Source: Poseidonibacter lekithochrous (GTDB taxonomy: Bacteria > Campylobacterota > Campylobacteria > Campylobacterales > Arcobacteraceae). Taken from it: 64,000 bases of DNA. Position 1 is the stretch's first letter; each line of letters starts with the position of its first letter. The position numbers were made by a program, and so were the translations under genes. Below the pieces are notes generated by a model. That model saw only the letters and a list, made by a program, of their open reading frames with translations. It was not told where the DNA came from and searched no databases. This document shows positions 1 to 8,878 of this stretch, piece after piece. Location of the stretch: contig NZ_JAHKQT010000003.1 of assembly GCF_018861145.1 (NCBI RefSeq), positions 140,579 to 204,578 of the forward strand, in the 5' to 3' direction.

Positions 1-269
1 GGAAAGCTTCTTATAAAACTAGTTGTGCCATTAATGATTAAATCTTTATCATAATCTAAAAAAGTTTTATGGTTTATTGTAGAAAATAAAAATCCTAATG
101 CATTAAACTCTTTTGAACTTGGCATATTTAAAGTCTTTGGAAATAGTATTTCATAAACTTCTTCTAAAACTAAGGCATTGTTTTTTGATATAGTTTTAGC
201 AATAAGTGTCTCTTTTTGAAATAATACAAGTCCAAGAATAGAAAACTTTATAAAGTTTCTTCTTTTCAT
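1..269 (-). CDS. Tat-signal protein, partial (C-terminus beyond window edge)
   Basis: Reading leftward from an ATG at 269 the frame stays open to base 1, so only about 89 N-terminal residues are seen. They begin MKRRNFIKFSILGLVLF, a twin-arginine signal (RRxFIK followed by a hydrophobic stretch), so the product is probably exported folded. The visible mature part (EVYEILFPKT, NMPSSKEFNALGF) resembles the small Tat-exported partner of membrane-bound GMC dehydrogenases (gluconate 2-dehydrogenase subunit 3-like); that is a resemblance only. The ATG overlaps the stop of a 38-codon ORF in an ATGA, and AGG lies four bases before the start, so translation is probably coupled to the genes upstream. 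Sequence left of the window would settle the family. Confidence 0.7.
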   Translation of the reverse strand, partial: MKRRNFIKFSILGLVLFQKETLIAKTISKNNALVLEEVYEILFPKTLNMPSSKEFNALGFLFSTINHKTFLDYDKDLIINGTTSFIRSF

Positions 270-382
270 AAACCTATCTTATTTAATATTTTTTGAAAAA
301 ATGTTTTCTTCTCTTTCTTTTTAGCCCTTATTTTATTTGATAATTCTTTTAATCTTTTAGGTTCAAATAACTGCTCTTTCAT
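266..382 (-). CDS. 38-residue basic protein of unknown function
   Basis: A short ORF of 38 codons plus stop reading MKEQLFEPKRLKELSNKI and ending in KILNKIGL. It is very basic (a KKKEKK run) and has no signal peptide or membrane segment. Two things support it: its ATG overlaps the stop of the OmpA-like gene in an ATGA, and its TGA overlaps the ATG of the Tat-signal gene in a second ATGA. It therefore fills the space between its neighbours exactly. AGG lies about nine bases before the ATG. It could be a small cytoplasmic protein or simply a coupling ORF that carries ribosomes to the next gene. I do not recognise a family. Confidence 0.6.
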   Translation of the reverse strand: MKEQLFEPKRLKELSNKIRAKKKEKKTFFQKILNKIGL

Positions 383-1638
383 TTTTTGTTGCCTAAAAAG
401 TTTTGAAGTTCTTTTATTGCAGTTTCATTTTTAATTCTAAATTTTATTTCAATTCTTCTTGAATTATCTTTATCTTCTACACCATTTTTATAAATAATAT
501 CAGAGTAAGACCTACCACTTGCATTTACATACTTCTCTAAAAGTGCCTTATCTACAATTTGTGAAGTATATAAAAACTGCATAACTTCTAAGGCTCTTTG
601 TTGAGAAAGAGCAAGGTTATCTAAGTAAGATCCATCAGAGTTTGTATGTCCTTCAATTGTAATACTATGAATATATTTTCTTATACTTTCATCATCAAGT
701 AAGGCTTGTAAGTATTTTTTTAAAACTAAACTAAGTTCTTTTTTTGATTCTTCTTTTAATGTATATTCACCCTGATCAAAAAGAATATTTGAAGAAAATG
801 TAATAGCACCACTTTTTTCATCTATATTTATTGATTTCCCTAGCTTATCTTTTAGTTTTGATATTACTGTAATTTTAATACCTGTTAGATGTTTGATTTT
901 TACTTTTGTTATATCAAACTCTTCTACAAGTTTTTGATGAAGTTTACTTTGAATTAGTATTTTATTTTCAAGCATTAAAAGTTCTTCATCTTTTAATGAA
1001 ATCATATTTTTTTGATTTTCAAATTTTGTTGAAAGTTCTGTATTTGTATCTTTTTGTTCTTTAACTTGAAGTTCATAATCAAATAATAAAGCTTTTAATT
1101 TATCTATTTCTTCATTATTTAAATGTATTTGTGATGTTTTTTCTAAAAGTATATTTCTTTCATCTTCAAGATTTTTATTTAGAAGTTTTATATTGTTTTC
1201 TTTATCTTCTAAAATGGCAGTTATCTTTTCAATTTGTTCAGTTGATATTGCTAAGTTCTTATTTTTTGTTTCTAACTCTTGATTTAACTTATTAGCTAAT
1301 ATCTTTTCTTCTTCTAATTGTAGTTTTGTTTCATTAAACATATTTTTAGATTTAGCTAATTCAAATGATAAATGAATCTTCTCTTCTTGAATTTTTTGAA
1401 GTTGTGTATTTACAATATTAAGTTTTTTCTTTTTATTTAAAAGTTCTTCTTCACTTAAATTTAAAGCATCTTTTTGTTCTTGTAAATTAGTTTTAATTAC
1501 TTTTAAATCTGTTTGAGCATAAAGATATTTTATAATAATTGCACCAATTACTAAAATAAATACAAAAAGTAATCCCGCCATTAAATCAGCATAAGATATC
1601 CAAAAATTTTCTTCATTGCTTTGTTTTTTATCATACAT
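379..1638 (-). CDS. OmpA/MotB-like stator partner with long coiled coil
   Basis: 419 residues. The N-terminus is cytoplasmic, followed by one membrane segment (about residues 16-40) starting FWISYADLMAGLLFVF. Asp18 sits where MotB, ExbD and ZorB carry the proton-binding aspartate. Residues about 45-255 are a continuous Glu/Lys/Leu-rich coiled coil, and about 285-415 form an OmpA-type peptidoglycan-binding domain (EGHTNSDG, LALSQQRA, NSRRIEI). It starts five bases after the MotA-like gene, so the two form a stator pair: a proton channel anchored to the wall. Flagellar MotB and ExbD lack such a long coil, which would hold the OmpA domain far from the membrane. ZorB-like proteins of Zorya defence are the nearest architecture I know, but this could equally be a housekeeping envelope motor. 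Confidence 0.85.
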   Translation of the reverse strand: MYDKKQSNEENFWISYADLMAGLLFVFILVIGAIIIKYLYAQTDLKVIKTNLQEQKDALNLSEEELLNKKKKLNIVNTQLQKIQEEKIHLSFELAKSKNMFNETKLQLEEEKILANKLNQELETKNKNLAISTEQIEKITAILEDKENNIKLLNKNLEDERNILLEKTSQIHLNNEEIDKLKALLFDYELQVKEQKDTNTELSTKFENQKNMISLKDEELLMLENKILIQSKLHQKLVEEFDITKVKIKHLTGIKITVISKLKDKLGKSINIDEKSGAITFSSNILFDQGEYTLKEESKKELSLVLKKYLQALLDDESIRKYIHSITIEGHTNSDGSYLDNLALSQQRALEVMQFLYTSQIVDKALLEKYVNASGRSYSDIIYKNGVEDKDNSRRIEIKFRIKNETAIKELQNFLGNKK

Positions 1639-1643
1639 AGTGA

Positions 1644-2864
1644 CTACTTTTGCATCTCTTTAAATTCTTTTAAATCTTCTATTATTTTAGCTGTTTCTTC
1701 ATCTATTGATTCTAAAGAATTTTCAAGTTTTTGGGAGAATTTAGTATCATATTCATCTAATTCTTTATTAAATCGCCAACCAATTCTATCCATTTCATTT
1801 TTCATAGTTTCAATACTTTTTACGATATTTGTGTAAATAAGTTCTAGATTTTTTGTACTTATATTTTCTAAGGCTTGATTTAATTCTTTTACATTATTAT
1901 TTAAAAGTTTTGTGTATTCAGTATGAATTTCTTTTTCTTCTCGAAAGTTTTCTATTTTTGTATGTATGTTTGTATTTAGTGTGTCAATCATAGAAGCTAG
2001 TTTTTCACTGTTTGCAATATTATCACTAACTTTTGAAGATAAAGTTAACTCTTTTTCTAAAATATTTTCAAGTAAATCTACTCTTTTTTCTATTGAAGTA
2101 TTAATATTATCTAAGATATCTTTTGATGTAAGTTGCTCAAAAATATGAGTCATTTTTGCGAAGTTTTCTATATTACTTTTTATATTAATTGATTCAATAT
2201 CTATTTTTGTCCAAAAGAAAGATTTAGTATTTTCAGTAATTACAAAGCAGTCATGCTCAAATCTACTCATTCCAAACTTTTCAAAAAAAGTCCACCAAAT
2301 TGATAAAAATATTCCATAAATTGATACATAAAAGGCAGTTCCAACTCCACCTAAAAGTAAAGTAATCTCTTCTTCTAAAGCACTAGAAGTTCCAGATGAA
2401 AAATCAGGCATAGAAAAAGCAATAGATATAAAAGTTCCTAAAATACCAAGAGTTGGAAATATCCCTGATGCAATTGATGAAAAGTTTGTATTTCTAATAT
2501 TGCTTGTAAAATCTTTTAAAAAATCATCTGCACTACCATTCGCTTTTGTAGTATCTCCAATTGTTAAAAGGTTGTTATTTATATATTCTTTTAAATAGAA
2601 AACTAATTCTTCATAAGAAGTTCTAAATTTACAAGAAACATAATAAGCGTTATGTCTAATAAAAAATAAATAAATAAAGTAAATAAAGCCTATTAAAATT
2701 ACACTATGTATTTCAACTTTTAATGGAAAATGTCCCAAATATCCTAATATTATAATAGCGAATAATATAGTTGGTACTGTAAGTAGAGTGAAAATTCTAG
2801 CTATTGCTTTGCATGATGTGTTGACTTTTGTATTTAAGTCAATAAAGTCTTCGTTTGTTAACAT
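1644..2864 (-). CDS. MotA/TolQ/ExbB-like proton channel protein with cytoplasmic coiled-coil tail
   Basis: About 406 residues from the chosen start. Two N-terminal membrane segments (about 23-43 and 53-70) are followed by a cytoplasmic loop and two more (about 133-153, FPTLGILGTFISIAF, and 172-192, GGVGTAFYVSIYGIFLSI); this second pair is the MotA/ExbB signature. The last 200 residues are predicted helical coiled coil in the cytoplasm. The frame extends 16 codons further to an ATG at 2912, but that ATG lies inside a TGCTAAAAT extended -10 box. The ATG at 2864 has AGGG eight bases upstream and is the better start. With the OmpA-like partner it should form an ion-driven motor of the MotAB/ExbBD/ZorAB superfamily. 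A long cytoplasmic tail is typical of ZorA rather than of MotA. Confidence 0.8.
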   Translation of the reverse strand: MLTNEDFIDLNTKVNTSCKAIARIFTLLTVPTILFAIIILGYLGHFPLKVEIHSVILIGFIYFIYLFFIRHNAYYVSCKFRTSYEELVFYLKEYINNNLLTIGDTTKANGSADDFLKDFTSNIRNTNFSSIASGIFPTLGILGTFISIAFSMPDFSSGTSSALEEEITLLLGGVGTAFYVSIYGIFLSIWWTFFEKFGMSRFEHDCFVITENTKSFFWTKIDIESINIKSNIENFAKMTHIFEQLTSKDILDNINTSIEKRVDLLENILEKELTLSSKVSDNIANSEKLASMIDTLNTNIHTKIENFREEKEIHTEYTKLLNNNVKELNQALENISTKNLELIYTNIVKSIETMKNEMDRIGWRFNKELDEYDTKFSQKLENSLESIDEETAKIIEDLKEFKEMQK

Positions 2865-2902
2865 AAAAGTGTCCCTTATGGTAGTTAGCTTTTTTAGATA
2901 AT

Positions 2903-2911
2903 ATTTTAGCA
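2903..2911 (-). promoter_or_regulatory. Extended -10 promoter of the stator gene
   Basis: On the minus strand the bases read TGCTAAAAT, an extended -10 element. Transcription would start near 2896, giving a leader of about 32 bases before the ATG at 2864. The same TATGCTAAAAT string occurs before recQ. Confidence 0.5.
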
Positions 2912-3049
2912 TAGTTATGTAAATGGTAAATGAAATATAATGATAAATGATGATATATTTTGTAAAACAAAGCCGTATAAAGAAATATAAAAAGATTTCT
3001 AGATGATTTTATGTTTTAACTTTCTAAAGATAAATTTGAATATTGGAAA

Positions 3050-3062
3050 TCACAAATTGTGA
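3050..3062. repeat. 13-bp palindrome between abiH-like and stator genes
   Basis: TCACAAATTGTGA is a perfect inverted repeat around one central base, flanked by GGA/TCC that extend the symmetry loosely. It lies just after the stop of the AbiH-like gene and about 150 bases upstream of the stator promoter. It could be an operator or a short transcript-end hairpin. No U-tract follows it. Confidence 0.35.
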
Positions 3063-3071
3063 CTCCCATAA

Positions 3072-3869
3072 TTATATTGATGAATCAATATGTATAAAAT
3101 TATTTGCTCTAAATTCAGTTAAGCTACGAAATGTATATTTATCAACTATTTTCATCATTTCTTTCCATCCAGATTTGCCATAATAATAGAATTTAAATTT
3201 TGATTGAATGATATCATTTGATCTTTGATTAATATAGTCTTCAAAATATGAACTGTCTGTTATTCCAATTGAGTGACCAAAAATTATAATCTCATTTTTT
3301 TTATTAAATTCTTTTTTTATATTATGTTTTCCATAGTTCTTATTATAAGCTTTTTTTAAAAAAATATGTTCTTCATCACCTAATCTCGCCTTATCTTCTA
3401 CACCAAAAATAATATCTTTATCTTCTATTGACCCATGAACATAGTAATGTTTATTTTCTATATTTTGAATATTTAAAATCTCTGCAACTTTAAATACTGA
3501 ATTTGTATAGTTAAAGTTAAAAATAGTATCTACCTTATCAATTTCTTCTTTTAATATTTCAAATGCTTTTGAATCTTGATTTATATCTTTTTCTTGTGCT
3601 TCTTTTAAATAATTCATTAAAGATAATCTTATTTCATTAAAATTATCTTCTATATCTAAGTTTTTATTTTTAACTTTTATTGAATAGTTATTTAATTCAT
3701 TTTCAATATCAACCCAATTATTTAATTCATTTTTTTCATTAAAATATTCAGCCATATTATTTCTCTTTGCAACTAAATCTTTAAAATGTTCACTTTGAAT
3801 AAAATCTTTGTAACTTGTCTTAAGACCTAAATTCAAATCAAATCCATTACCTATAATTAATATTTTCAT
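3072..3869 (-). CDS. AbiH-family protein (phage abortive infection family)
   Basis: 265 residues from the chosen start. It opens MKILIIGNGFDLNLGLKTSY, the hallmark N-terminus of the AbiH family (Rossmann-like strand, GNGFDL, then S/TxY), and keeps the later family motifs NFNYTN (around residue 135), VHGS...IIFG and the C-terminal IIIFGHSIG. AbiH proteins were first described as a lactococcal abortive-infection gene; their biochemical activity is not well defined. Two in-frame ATGs occur at 3875 and 3869. TTAGG abuts the first and is six bases from the second, so 3869 is preferred. It reads away from recQ and toward the stator cassette, with 207 bases to the latter, so it is probably a separate transcript. 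Confidence 0.8.
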   Translation of the reverse strand: MKILIIGNGFDLNLGLKTSYKDFIQSEHFKDLVAKRNNMAEYFNEKNELNNWVDIENELNNYSIKVKNKNLDIEDNFNEIRLSLMNYLKEAQEKDINQDSKAFEILKEEIDKVDTIFNFNYTNSVFKVAEILNIQNIENKHYYVHGSIEDKDIIFGVEDKARLGDEEHIFLKKAYNKNYGKHNIKKEFNKKNEIIIFGHSIGITDSSYFEDYINQRSNDIIQSKFKFYYYGKSGWKEMMKIVDKYTFRSLTEFRANNFIHIDSSI

Positions 3870-3968
3870 TTTCATCCTAATATTTAAGTGATAGAATATT
3901 ATATACAAATTTAAAATAAAATAGTTAATAAAATACTAAATTAATAAATACACACCTAACCCACGATA

Positions 3969-3977
3969 TGCTAAAAT
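3969..3977 (+). promoter_or_regulatory. Extended -10 of recQ, possibly giving a leaderless mRNA
   Basis: TGCTAAAAT forms an extended -10 immediately before the ATG at 3983. The predicted start of transcription falls on or next to that ATG, and no Shine-Dalgarno sequence is present. Confidence 0.4.
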
Positions 3978-3982
3978 CAAAA

Positions 3983-6091
3983 ATGAATAAAAAACAACAA
4001 ATCCTAAAAGACATATTTGGACATGACAACTTTCGTTCTTTCCAAGAAGAAGTAGTAGATAGTATATTAAATGGCCAAGATGTGCTTACAATTCTTCCAA
4101 CAGGTGGTGGAAAATCACTTTGTTACCAATTACCTGCATTACTTATGGATGGAGTTACTGTTGTGATTTCTCCTCTTATTGCGCTTATGCAAGATCAAGT
4201 AAAAGCTTTAAAAGACTTAGATATAAAGGCATCTATGATTAGTTCATCTCAGACTAATGATGAGAATACATTTACAATGAAAGCTTTGTTAAAAGGTGAG
4301 TTAAAATTTGTATATGTTGCACCTGAAAGATTTACATCAAATGAGTTTGTTGGAGTACTTCAAAGAATAAATATCAACTATTTTGTAATAGATGAAGCGC
4401 ATTGTGTATCTGGATGGGGACATGAATTTAGAGCTGAGTATAGAAATCTAAATAGGTTAAAACAGTTTTTCTCTGAAGTTAGCATTGCTGCATTTACTGC
4501 AACTGCTACAAAAAGAGTTGAAGCAGATATTGCATCTTCACTTAATCTTGTAAATGCAAAACATTACAGAGCAAAAACACAAAGAGATAATCTTGAAATA
4601 AAAGTAGAACCACGTATTTCAAATGGAAAATCACAAATATTAAACTTTTTAAAATCACATAAGGGGTTATGTGGAATTATATATACCTTTACAAGAAAAG
4701 AAGCAGAATCAACAGCTAAGTTTTTATGTGATAATGGCTATAAATCAAAAGCCTATCATGCAGGATTAAATGCTAGTACTAAAGATGAGGTATTTAATGA
4801 CTTTGTATATGAAAATGTAGATATTGTGGTTGCAACTATTGCTTTTGGTATGGGGATTGATAAATCAAATATTAGATTTGTTATACATACAAGTTTACCA
4901 AAAACACTAGAGAATTATTATCAAGAAATAGGTCGAGCGGGAAGAGATGGTCTTATGTCTTATGTATATTTACTTTATTCAAAAGGTGATGAGGTAAAAA
5001 GAAAGATACAAATAGAAGACTCTATAGATGATTCATATAAACAAACTGGACTTGATAAATTAGAATTTATGTATAGGTATTGCGTTTCAAATAACTGTAG
5101 ACATCAAATCATAGCTTCGTATTTTGAAGATGAGATAGATGAATGTAATACTTTATGTGATAACTGTACTAAAGGTGAGGTGAACCAAGTTGATGTAAGT
5201 ATTGATGCTCAAAAGTTCTTATCCGCTGTATACAGAAGTGAACAGAGATTTGGAACTAATCATATTATAGATATTTTAAGAGGTTCAAAAAATCAAAAGC
5301 TTTTAGAGTTTGGTCATGATAAGCTAAAAGTATATGGATTAGGACATGATAAGAGTAAGAATGAATGGGTAGCAATAGCAGATAAACTAATAGATATACA
5401 AGCACTTAACTTAGGTGAATTTAGAGTTCTTAAAATAAACAATCTTGGAATGAGGATATTAAAAGGTGATGAAAAACTTTTAATAGATTCAGATAAATTA
5501 GGAATAGCTGTAAAACAAGAGGCATCAGAAGAAGTACTTTCTTTTGATGAAGAATTATATGAGAAGTTTAGAACCTTACGAAGAGAAATGGCATCTACAC
5601 ATGAAGTACCAGCATATGTAATTTTTGGAGATAAAAGTTTAAAAGAGTTTAGCTCAAAACTACCAACTACAAAAGAAGAAATGTTAGAAGTAAATGGTGT
5701 AGGACTTGTAAAGTTTGAAAAGTATGGTGAAGAGTTTATTAATTTATGTAAAGACATAAAAGAAGAGTTTAAAGAAAAAATAGAAACTAGGGCTCCTTTA
5801 AAGAAACTAACTAAAACATATACTGATACATATGAACTAGTTCTAGAAGGACTTCCTTTAGAAGATATCGCACAAAAAAGAGACTTAGGAATAAGCTCAG
5901 TTTTAAGTCATATCTCACTTTTATTTGAACATGGTAAAATATCAAAAGAAAAAAAAGAAGAGCTCCTAAAATCACTTCAAGTTCCAGAAGAAATAAAACA
6001 ATGGATTGAATCAGGTTTAAAGTTAGAGAGTTTAAAAGAATTAAGACAATACTTGTATTTATATGATTACATGAAGAAGGAAAGCAATTGA
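3983..6091 (+). CDS. recQ: ATP-dependent DNA helicase RecQ
   Basis: About 702 residues. Superfamily 2 helicase core with motif 0 (FRSFQEEVV), Walker [21 protein letters not shown] box [12 protein letters not shown], motif III TATAT and motif [12 protein letters not shown]. The RecQ zinc-binding region follows (CRHQ...CNTLCDNC, near 375-405), then a winged helix and an HRDC-like segment near 525-590. The last 100 residues look like an extra helix-turn-helix domain. RecQ unwinds duplex and recombination intermediates in the 3'-5' direction. An ATG at 3968 is in frame but overlaps a probable -10 box, so 3983 is preferred; neither has a ribosome binding site. The stop overlaps the TTG start of thyA by three bases. 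Confidence 0.95.
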   Translation: MNKKQQILKDIFGHDNFRSFQEEVVDSILNGQDVLTILPTGGGKSLCYQLPALLMDGVTVVISPLIALMQDQVKALKDLDIKASMISSSQTNDENTFTMKALLKGELKFVYVAPERFTSNEFVGVLQRININYFVIDEAHCVSGWGHEFRAEYRNLNRLKQFFSEVSIAAFTATATKRVEADIASSLNLVNAKHYRAKTQRDNLEIKVEPRISNGKSQILNFLKSHKGLCGIIYTFTRKEAESTAKFLCDNGYKSKAYHAGLNASTKDEVFNDFVYENVDIVVATIAFGMGIDKSNIRFVIHTSLPKTLENYYQEIGRAGRDGLMSYVYLLYSKGDEVKRKIQIEDSIDDSYKQTGLDKLEFMYRYCVSNNCRHQIIASYFEDEIDECNTLCDNCTKGEVNQVDVSIDAQKFLSAVYRSEQRFGTNHIIDILRGSKNQKLLEFGHDKLKVYGLGHDKSKNEWVAIADKLIDIQALNLGEFRVLKINNLGMRILKGDEKLLIDSDKLGIAVKQEASEEVLSFDEELYEKFRTLRREMASTHEVPAYVIFGDKSLKEFSSKLPTTKEEMLEVNGVGLVKFEKYGEEFINLCKDIKEEFKEKIETRAPLKKLTKTYTDTYELVLEGLPLEDIAQKRDLGISSVLSHISLLFEHGKISKEKKEELLKSLQVPEEIKQWIESGLKLESLKELRQYLYLYDYMKKESN

Positions 6092-6951
6092 AACAATATT
6101 TAGATTTATTAAACCACATCTTAACAAAAGGTGTTAAAAAAGAGGATAGAACAGGTACTGGTACAACTTCAGTATTTGGATATCAAATGAGGTTTGATTT
6201 AAATGAGGGCTTTCCTTTAGTAACTACAAAGAAAACTCATTTAAAAGCTATTATTTCTGAACTGTTATGGTTTATTGAAGGTAGTACAGATGAGAGAAGA
6301 CTTGCTGAAATTAACTTTGGTGATAAAAGAGAAAACCTAATAGGTAAAAAAACAGTATGGACTGCAAATGCTGATGCTCAAGGAAAAGACTTAGGTTATG
6401 TTAATACTGATACTATAAAAGAACTTGGACCTGTTTATGGAGCTCAATGGAGATCATGGAAAGGTACTGATGGTAAATCAGTTGACCAATTAGCAGAACT
6501 AATTAATCAAATCAAAACAAACCCAGATTCAAGACGTTTAATATTATCAGCTTGGAATGTAGGTGAATTAGAAAAAATGGCATTACCACCTTGTCATACA
6601 TTCTTTCAATTTTATGTGGCTGAGGGAAAACTTTCTTGTCAGTTATACCAAAGAAGTGCAGATACATTTTTAGGAGTGCCATTTAATATTGCTTCATATG
6701 CGTTACTTACTATGATGATTGCACAAGTTTGTGATTTAGAAGTGGGAGATTTTGTACATACATTTGGTGATGCACATATATACTCAAACCATTATGAGCA
6801 AGTAAACCTACAACTTTCTAGAGAACCTTTTTCTAAACCTACTATGAAAATAAATCCAGATGTTAAAAACATTGAAGATTTTAAAATGAGTGATTTTGAA
6901 TTAGTTGGATATGAATCACATGAATCTATTAAAGCTGTAATGGCAGTATAA
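6088..6951 (+). CDS. thyA: Thymidylate synthase (ThyA type)
   Basis: 287 residues. It converts dUMP to dTMP with methylene-tetrahydrofolate, yielding dihydrofolate. Family motifs: [12 protein letters not shown] at the N-terminus, the catalytic cysteine in [28 protein letters not shown], and HIYSNHYEQ near the end. The start is TTG, with AAGGA upstream, and it overlaps the recQ stop. folA follows nine bases later, which makes sense because ThyA produces the dihydrofolate that FolA must recycle. Helicobacter and Campylobacter relatives mostly use the flavin enzyme ThyX instead (family knowledge), so a ThyA-FolA pair is worth noting. Confidence 0.97.
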   Translation: MKQYLDLLNHILTKGVKKEDRTGTGTTSVFGYQMRFDLNEGFPLVTTKKTHLKAIISELLWFIEGSTDERRLAEINFGDKRENLIGKKTVWTANADAQGKDLGYVNTDTIKELGPVYGAQWRSWKGTDGKSVDQLAELINQIKTNPDSRRLILSAWNVGELEKMALPPCHTFFQFYVAEGKLSCQLYQRSADTFLGVPFNIASYALLTMMIAQVCDLEVGDFVHTFGDAHIYSNHYEQVNLQLSREPFSKPTMKINPDVKNIEDFKMSDFELVGYESHESIKAVMAV

Positions 6952-6960
6952 GGATAAGAT

Positions 6961-7464
6961 ATGAAAATTTCAATGATAGTAGCATATGGTAATAATTGGG
7001 AAATTGGTTTAAACAATGAAATGTTATGGCATATAAGTGAAGATTTTAAAAACTTTAAAAATATTACAAGTGGTCATCATATTTTAATGGGAAGAAAAAC
7101 ATTTGAAAGTATAGGAAAACCACTTCCAAATAGAACATCTTTAGTATTGTCAAACTCTGGATTTGAACATGAAGGTGTACATACTTTTTCTGATGTTCAC
7201 GAGGCATTTAATTTTGCAAGAGAGTCCGCTGAAGAAGAGTTATTTATAATAGGTGGTGCTAATATATATGAAACACTATTTCCATTTGTTGATAAAATGT
7301 ATTTATCAGAAGTGGATTTTGAAGGTGTTGCTGATGCCTTTTTAAAACCTATTGATTTTTCAACTTGGGATTTAGAAAAAGAGAAATCATATGATGAGAT
7401 AATTGAACATGGAAAAGTAAAATCTCCAGCTTGGAAATTTAAAGTTTGGGTTAAAAAAGATTAG
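6961..7464 (+). CDS. folA: Dihydrofolate reductase
   Basis: 167 residues, normal for the family. It reduces dihydrofolate to tetrahydrofolate with NADPH. Visible landmarks: MIVAYGNNWEIGLNNEMLWH at the N-terminus (the Met20-loop region, here EIGLNNEMLW), the acidic active-site region before the helix (SEDFKNFK), HILMGRKTFESIG, and LFIIGGANIYE in the C-terminal half. The start has AAGGA seven bases upstream. It sits between thyA and a methyltransferase in what looks like one transcript with recQ. Confidence 0.95.
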   Translation: MKISMIVAYGNNWEIGLNNEMLWHISEDFKNFKNITSGHHILMGRKTFESIGKPLPNRTSLVLSNSGFEHEGVHTFSDVHEAFNFARESAEEELFIIGGANIYETLFPFVDKMYLSEVDFEGVADAFLKPIDFSTWDLEKEKSYDEIIEHGKVKSPAWKFKVWVKKD

Positions 7465-7466
7465 TT

Positions 7467-8264
7467 ATGAAATATGAAGATATAGATTTCAATAAACTTT
7501 ATGTAGAACAAAAAAAACTTACTTCTTTTAAAGCAAAAGGAAAAGATGCGTGGGATGAAAAAGCACCTTTTATGAATAAAAAAGTTCATAAGTCAATTTA
7601 TAATGAGCAGTTTTTGAGTCTTTTAGACTTAAGTAATATAAATAGCGTTTTAGATGTTGGTTGTGGAGTTGGAAATTTATCACTTAGACTTGCAAAAAGT
7701 GTAAAGGAAGTAAATAGTTTAGATTACTCGTCCGTAATGTTAGAAATACTTCAAGAAAATGCAAAACAAAAAAATATAACAAATATCAATATTATAAATA
7801 AATCTTGGTACGATTCATGGGATGAGGTAGCTAATTGTGATTTAGTAATAGCATCTCGTTCTATGGAAGTAAAAGATATGAAAGAAGCCTTATTAAAACT
7901 AAATAATAAAGCTAATAAAAAAGTAGCTATAACATATAAAAAAGGTGGCTCTTTTGTAAGTGAAGAAATTTTAGAAGTCTTACAAAGAGAGATTATTAGA
8001 AAACCTGATTATATTTATCTTGTAAATATTTTATATTCTCTTGGAATAAATGCAAGTGTTAATTTTATACAAAGTGAAGGTAGAAGCACTATTTATACAT
8101 CAAAAGAAAAATTTATTCAAAGTGTTTCTTGGAGTATAGATGGTTTAAGTCCTGATGAGATTAATCGATTAGAAAAATATTATGAGTCTTTAGATAAAAC
8201 GAAGAAAGAAGAAAAAGATTTTGCTTATTGGGCTGTGATTTCTTGGGATAAGAAAACTTTTTAA
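7467..8264 (+). CDS. SAM-dependent methyltransferase, class I
   Basis: 265 residues. Motif I is clear (VLDVGCGVGNLSLRLA, near residue 60), followed by an acidic residue ending the next strand (VNSLDYS) and the later strand LVIASRSMEV, so it has the Rossmann fold of class I methyltransferases. A C-terminal region of about 100 residues is specific to this subgroup; I cannot name the substrate. It starts two bases after folA stops and has only a weak ribosome binding site, so it probably depends on translation of folA. It converges with the HPP gene, overlapping it by four bases. Confidence 0.8.
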   Translation: MKYEDIDFNKLYVEQKKLTSFKAKGKDAWDEKAPFMNKKVHKSIYNEQFLSLLDLSNINSVLDVGCGVGNLSLRLAKSVKEVNSLDYSSVMLEILQENAKQKNITNINIINKSWYDSWDEVANCDLVIASRSMEVKDMKEALLKLNNKANKKVAITYKKGGSFVSEEILEVLQREIIRKPDYIYLVNILYSLGINASVNFIQSEGRSTIYTSKEKFIQSVSWSIDGLSPDEINRLEKYYESLDKTKKEEKDFAYWAVISWDKKTF

Positions 8265-8824
8265 TCATCACTTAAATATTTTTCTCTAAATTCTTTTAAG
8301 GATAATGGATATGATCTATGTTTAGGTATATTATTTACAAGTAGTGCAATTAATAATAATATCAAGGATCCAGAAGCAACGGGAACTAATACATATAAAA
8401 AACCTAAATCATGAATTTGGTCACTTCCAATTACAGCTATTAATGCAGTTGCACCTCCTGGAGGATGTAAAGTAAGAGTTAATTGCATAACTAAAATAGC
8501 AGTTGCAACTGCAAAAGCTGAGCAAAATAATATATTACCATCAAATATTCTAAACGAAGCCACGCCAATAATTGCAGATAAAATATGTCCTCCTACTAAG
8601 TTTCTGGGTTGTGCAAGTGGTGAGTTAACTGCTCCATAAATTAAAACAGCACTAGCACCAAACGATGCAATTACTAAAGTTAAATCTTTATCATTTAATA
8701 CGTCTTGATGGAAGTAAGAAACAGCTAATATTCCTAAAAAAGAGGCAATCCATGTCCACGTGATATTGGCTTTTTCTATAGGTTCTGAATTTATTTTTTT
8801 AAATTGTTTAAAGAATGTTTTCAT
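8261..8824 (-). CDS. HPP-family integral membrane protein
   Basis: 187 residues with about four to five membrane helices. The family name-giving HPPGGATALIA motif is present around residue 117, and PLAQPRNLVGGHILSA is the other conserved block. HPP proteins in plastids and cyanobacteria have been tied to nitrite transport; the role in this group is not established, so nitrite or another anion is an inference. Its promoter region holds an Fnr-like palindrome placed at about -41.5 from a TACTAT -10 element. Confidence 0.85.
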   Translation of the reverse strand: MKTFFKQFKKINSEPIEKANITWTWIASFLGILAVSYFHQDVLNDKDLTLVIASFGASAVLIYGAVNSPLAQPRNLVGGHILSAIIGVASFRIFDGNILFCSAFAVATAILVMQLTLTLHPPGGATALIAVIGSDQIHDLGFLYVLVPVASGSLILLLIALLVNNIPKHRSYPLSLKEFREKYLSDD

Positions 8825-8878
8825 AAATTACTTTCTTTTGGGATTAGAAAATAGTATCGAAAAATTTAAATTGAAATT

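Noticed and set aside
1621..1836. Open frame on the plus strand opposite the stator genes
   Set aside because: Lies wholly opposite two well supported minus-strand genes and has no ribosome binding site or family likeness.
3050..3062. CRP-type operator TCACAAATTGTGA
   Set aside because: The half-sites are the wrong way round for the TGTGA-N6-TCACA consensus and the spacing is too short.
379..3869. Complete Zorya defence system
   Set aside because: A ZorA-like and a ZorB-like gene are present, but no ZorC, ZorD or ZorE partner is visible; AbiH and RecQ do not replace them. Kept only as a resemblance.
5314..5757. Minus-strand open frame inside recQ
   Set aside because: Antisense to the conserved RecQ C-terminal region; biased composition of an AT-rich shadow.
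5811..6119. Minus-strand open frame across the recQ/thyA junction
   Set aside because: Antisense to both genes; hydrophobic only because Lys/Glu codons read as Phe/Leu on the other strand.
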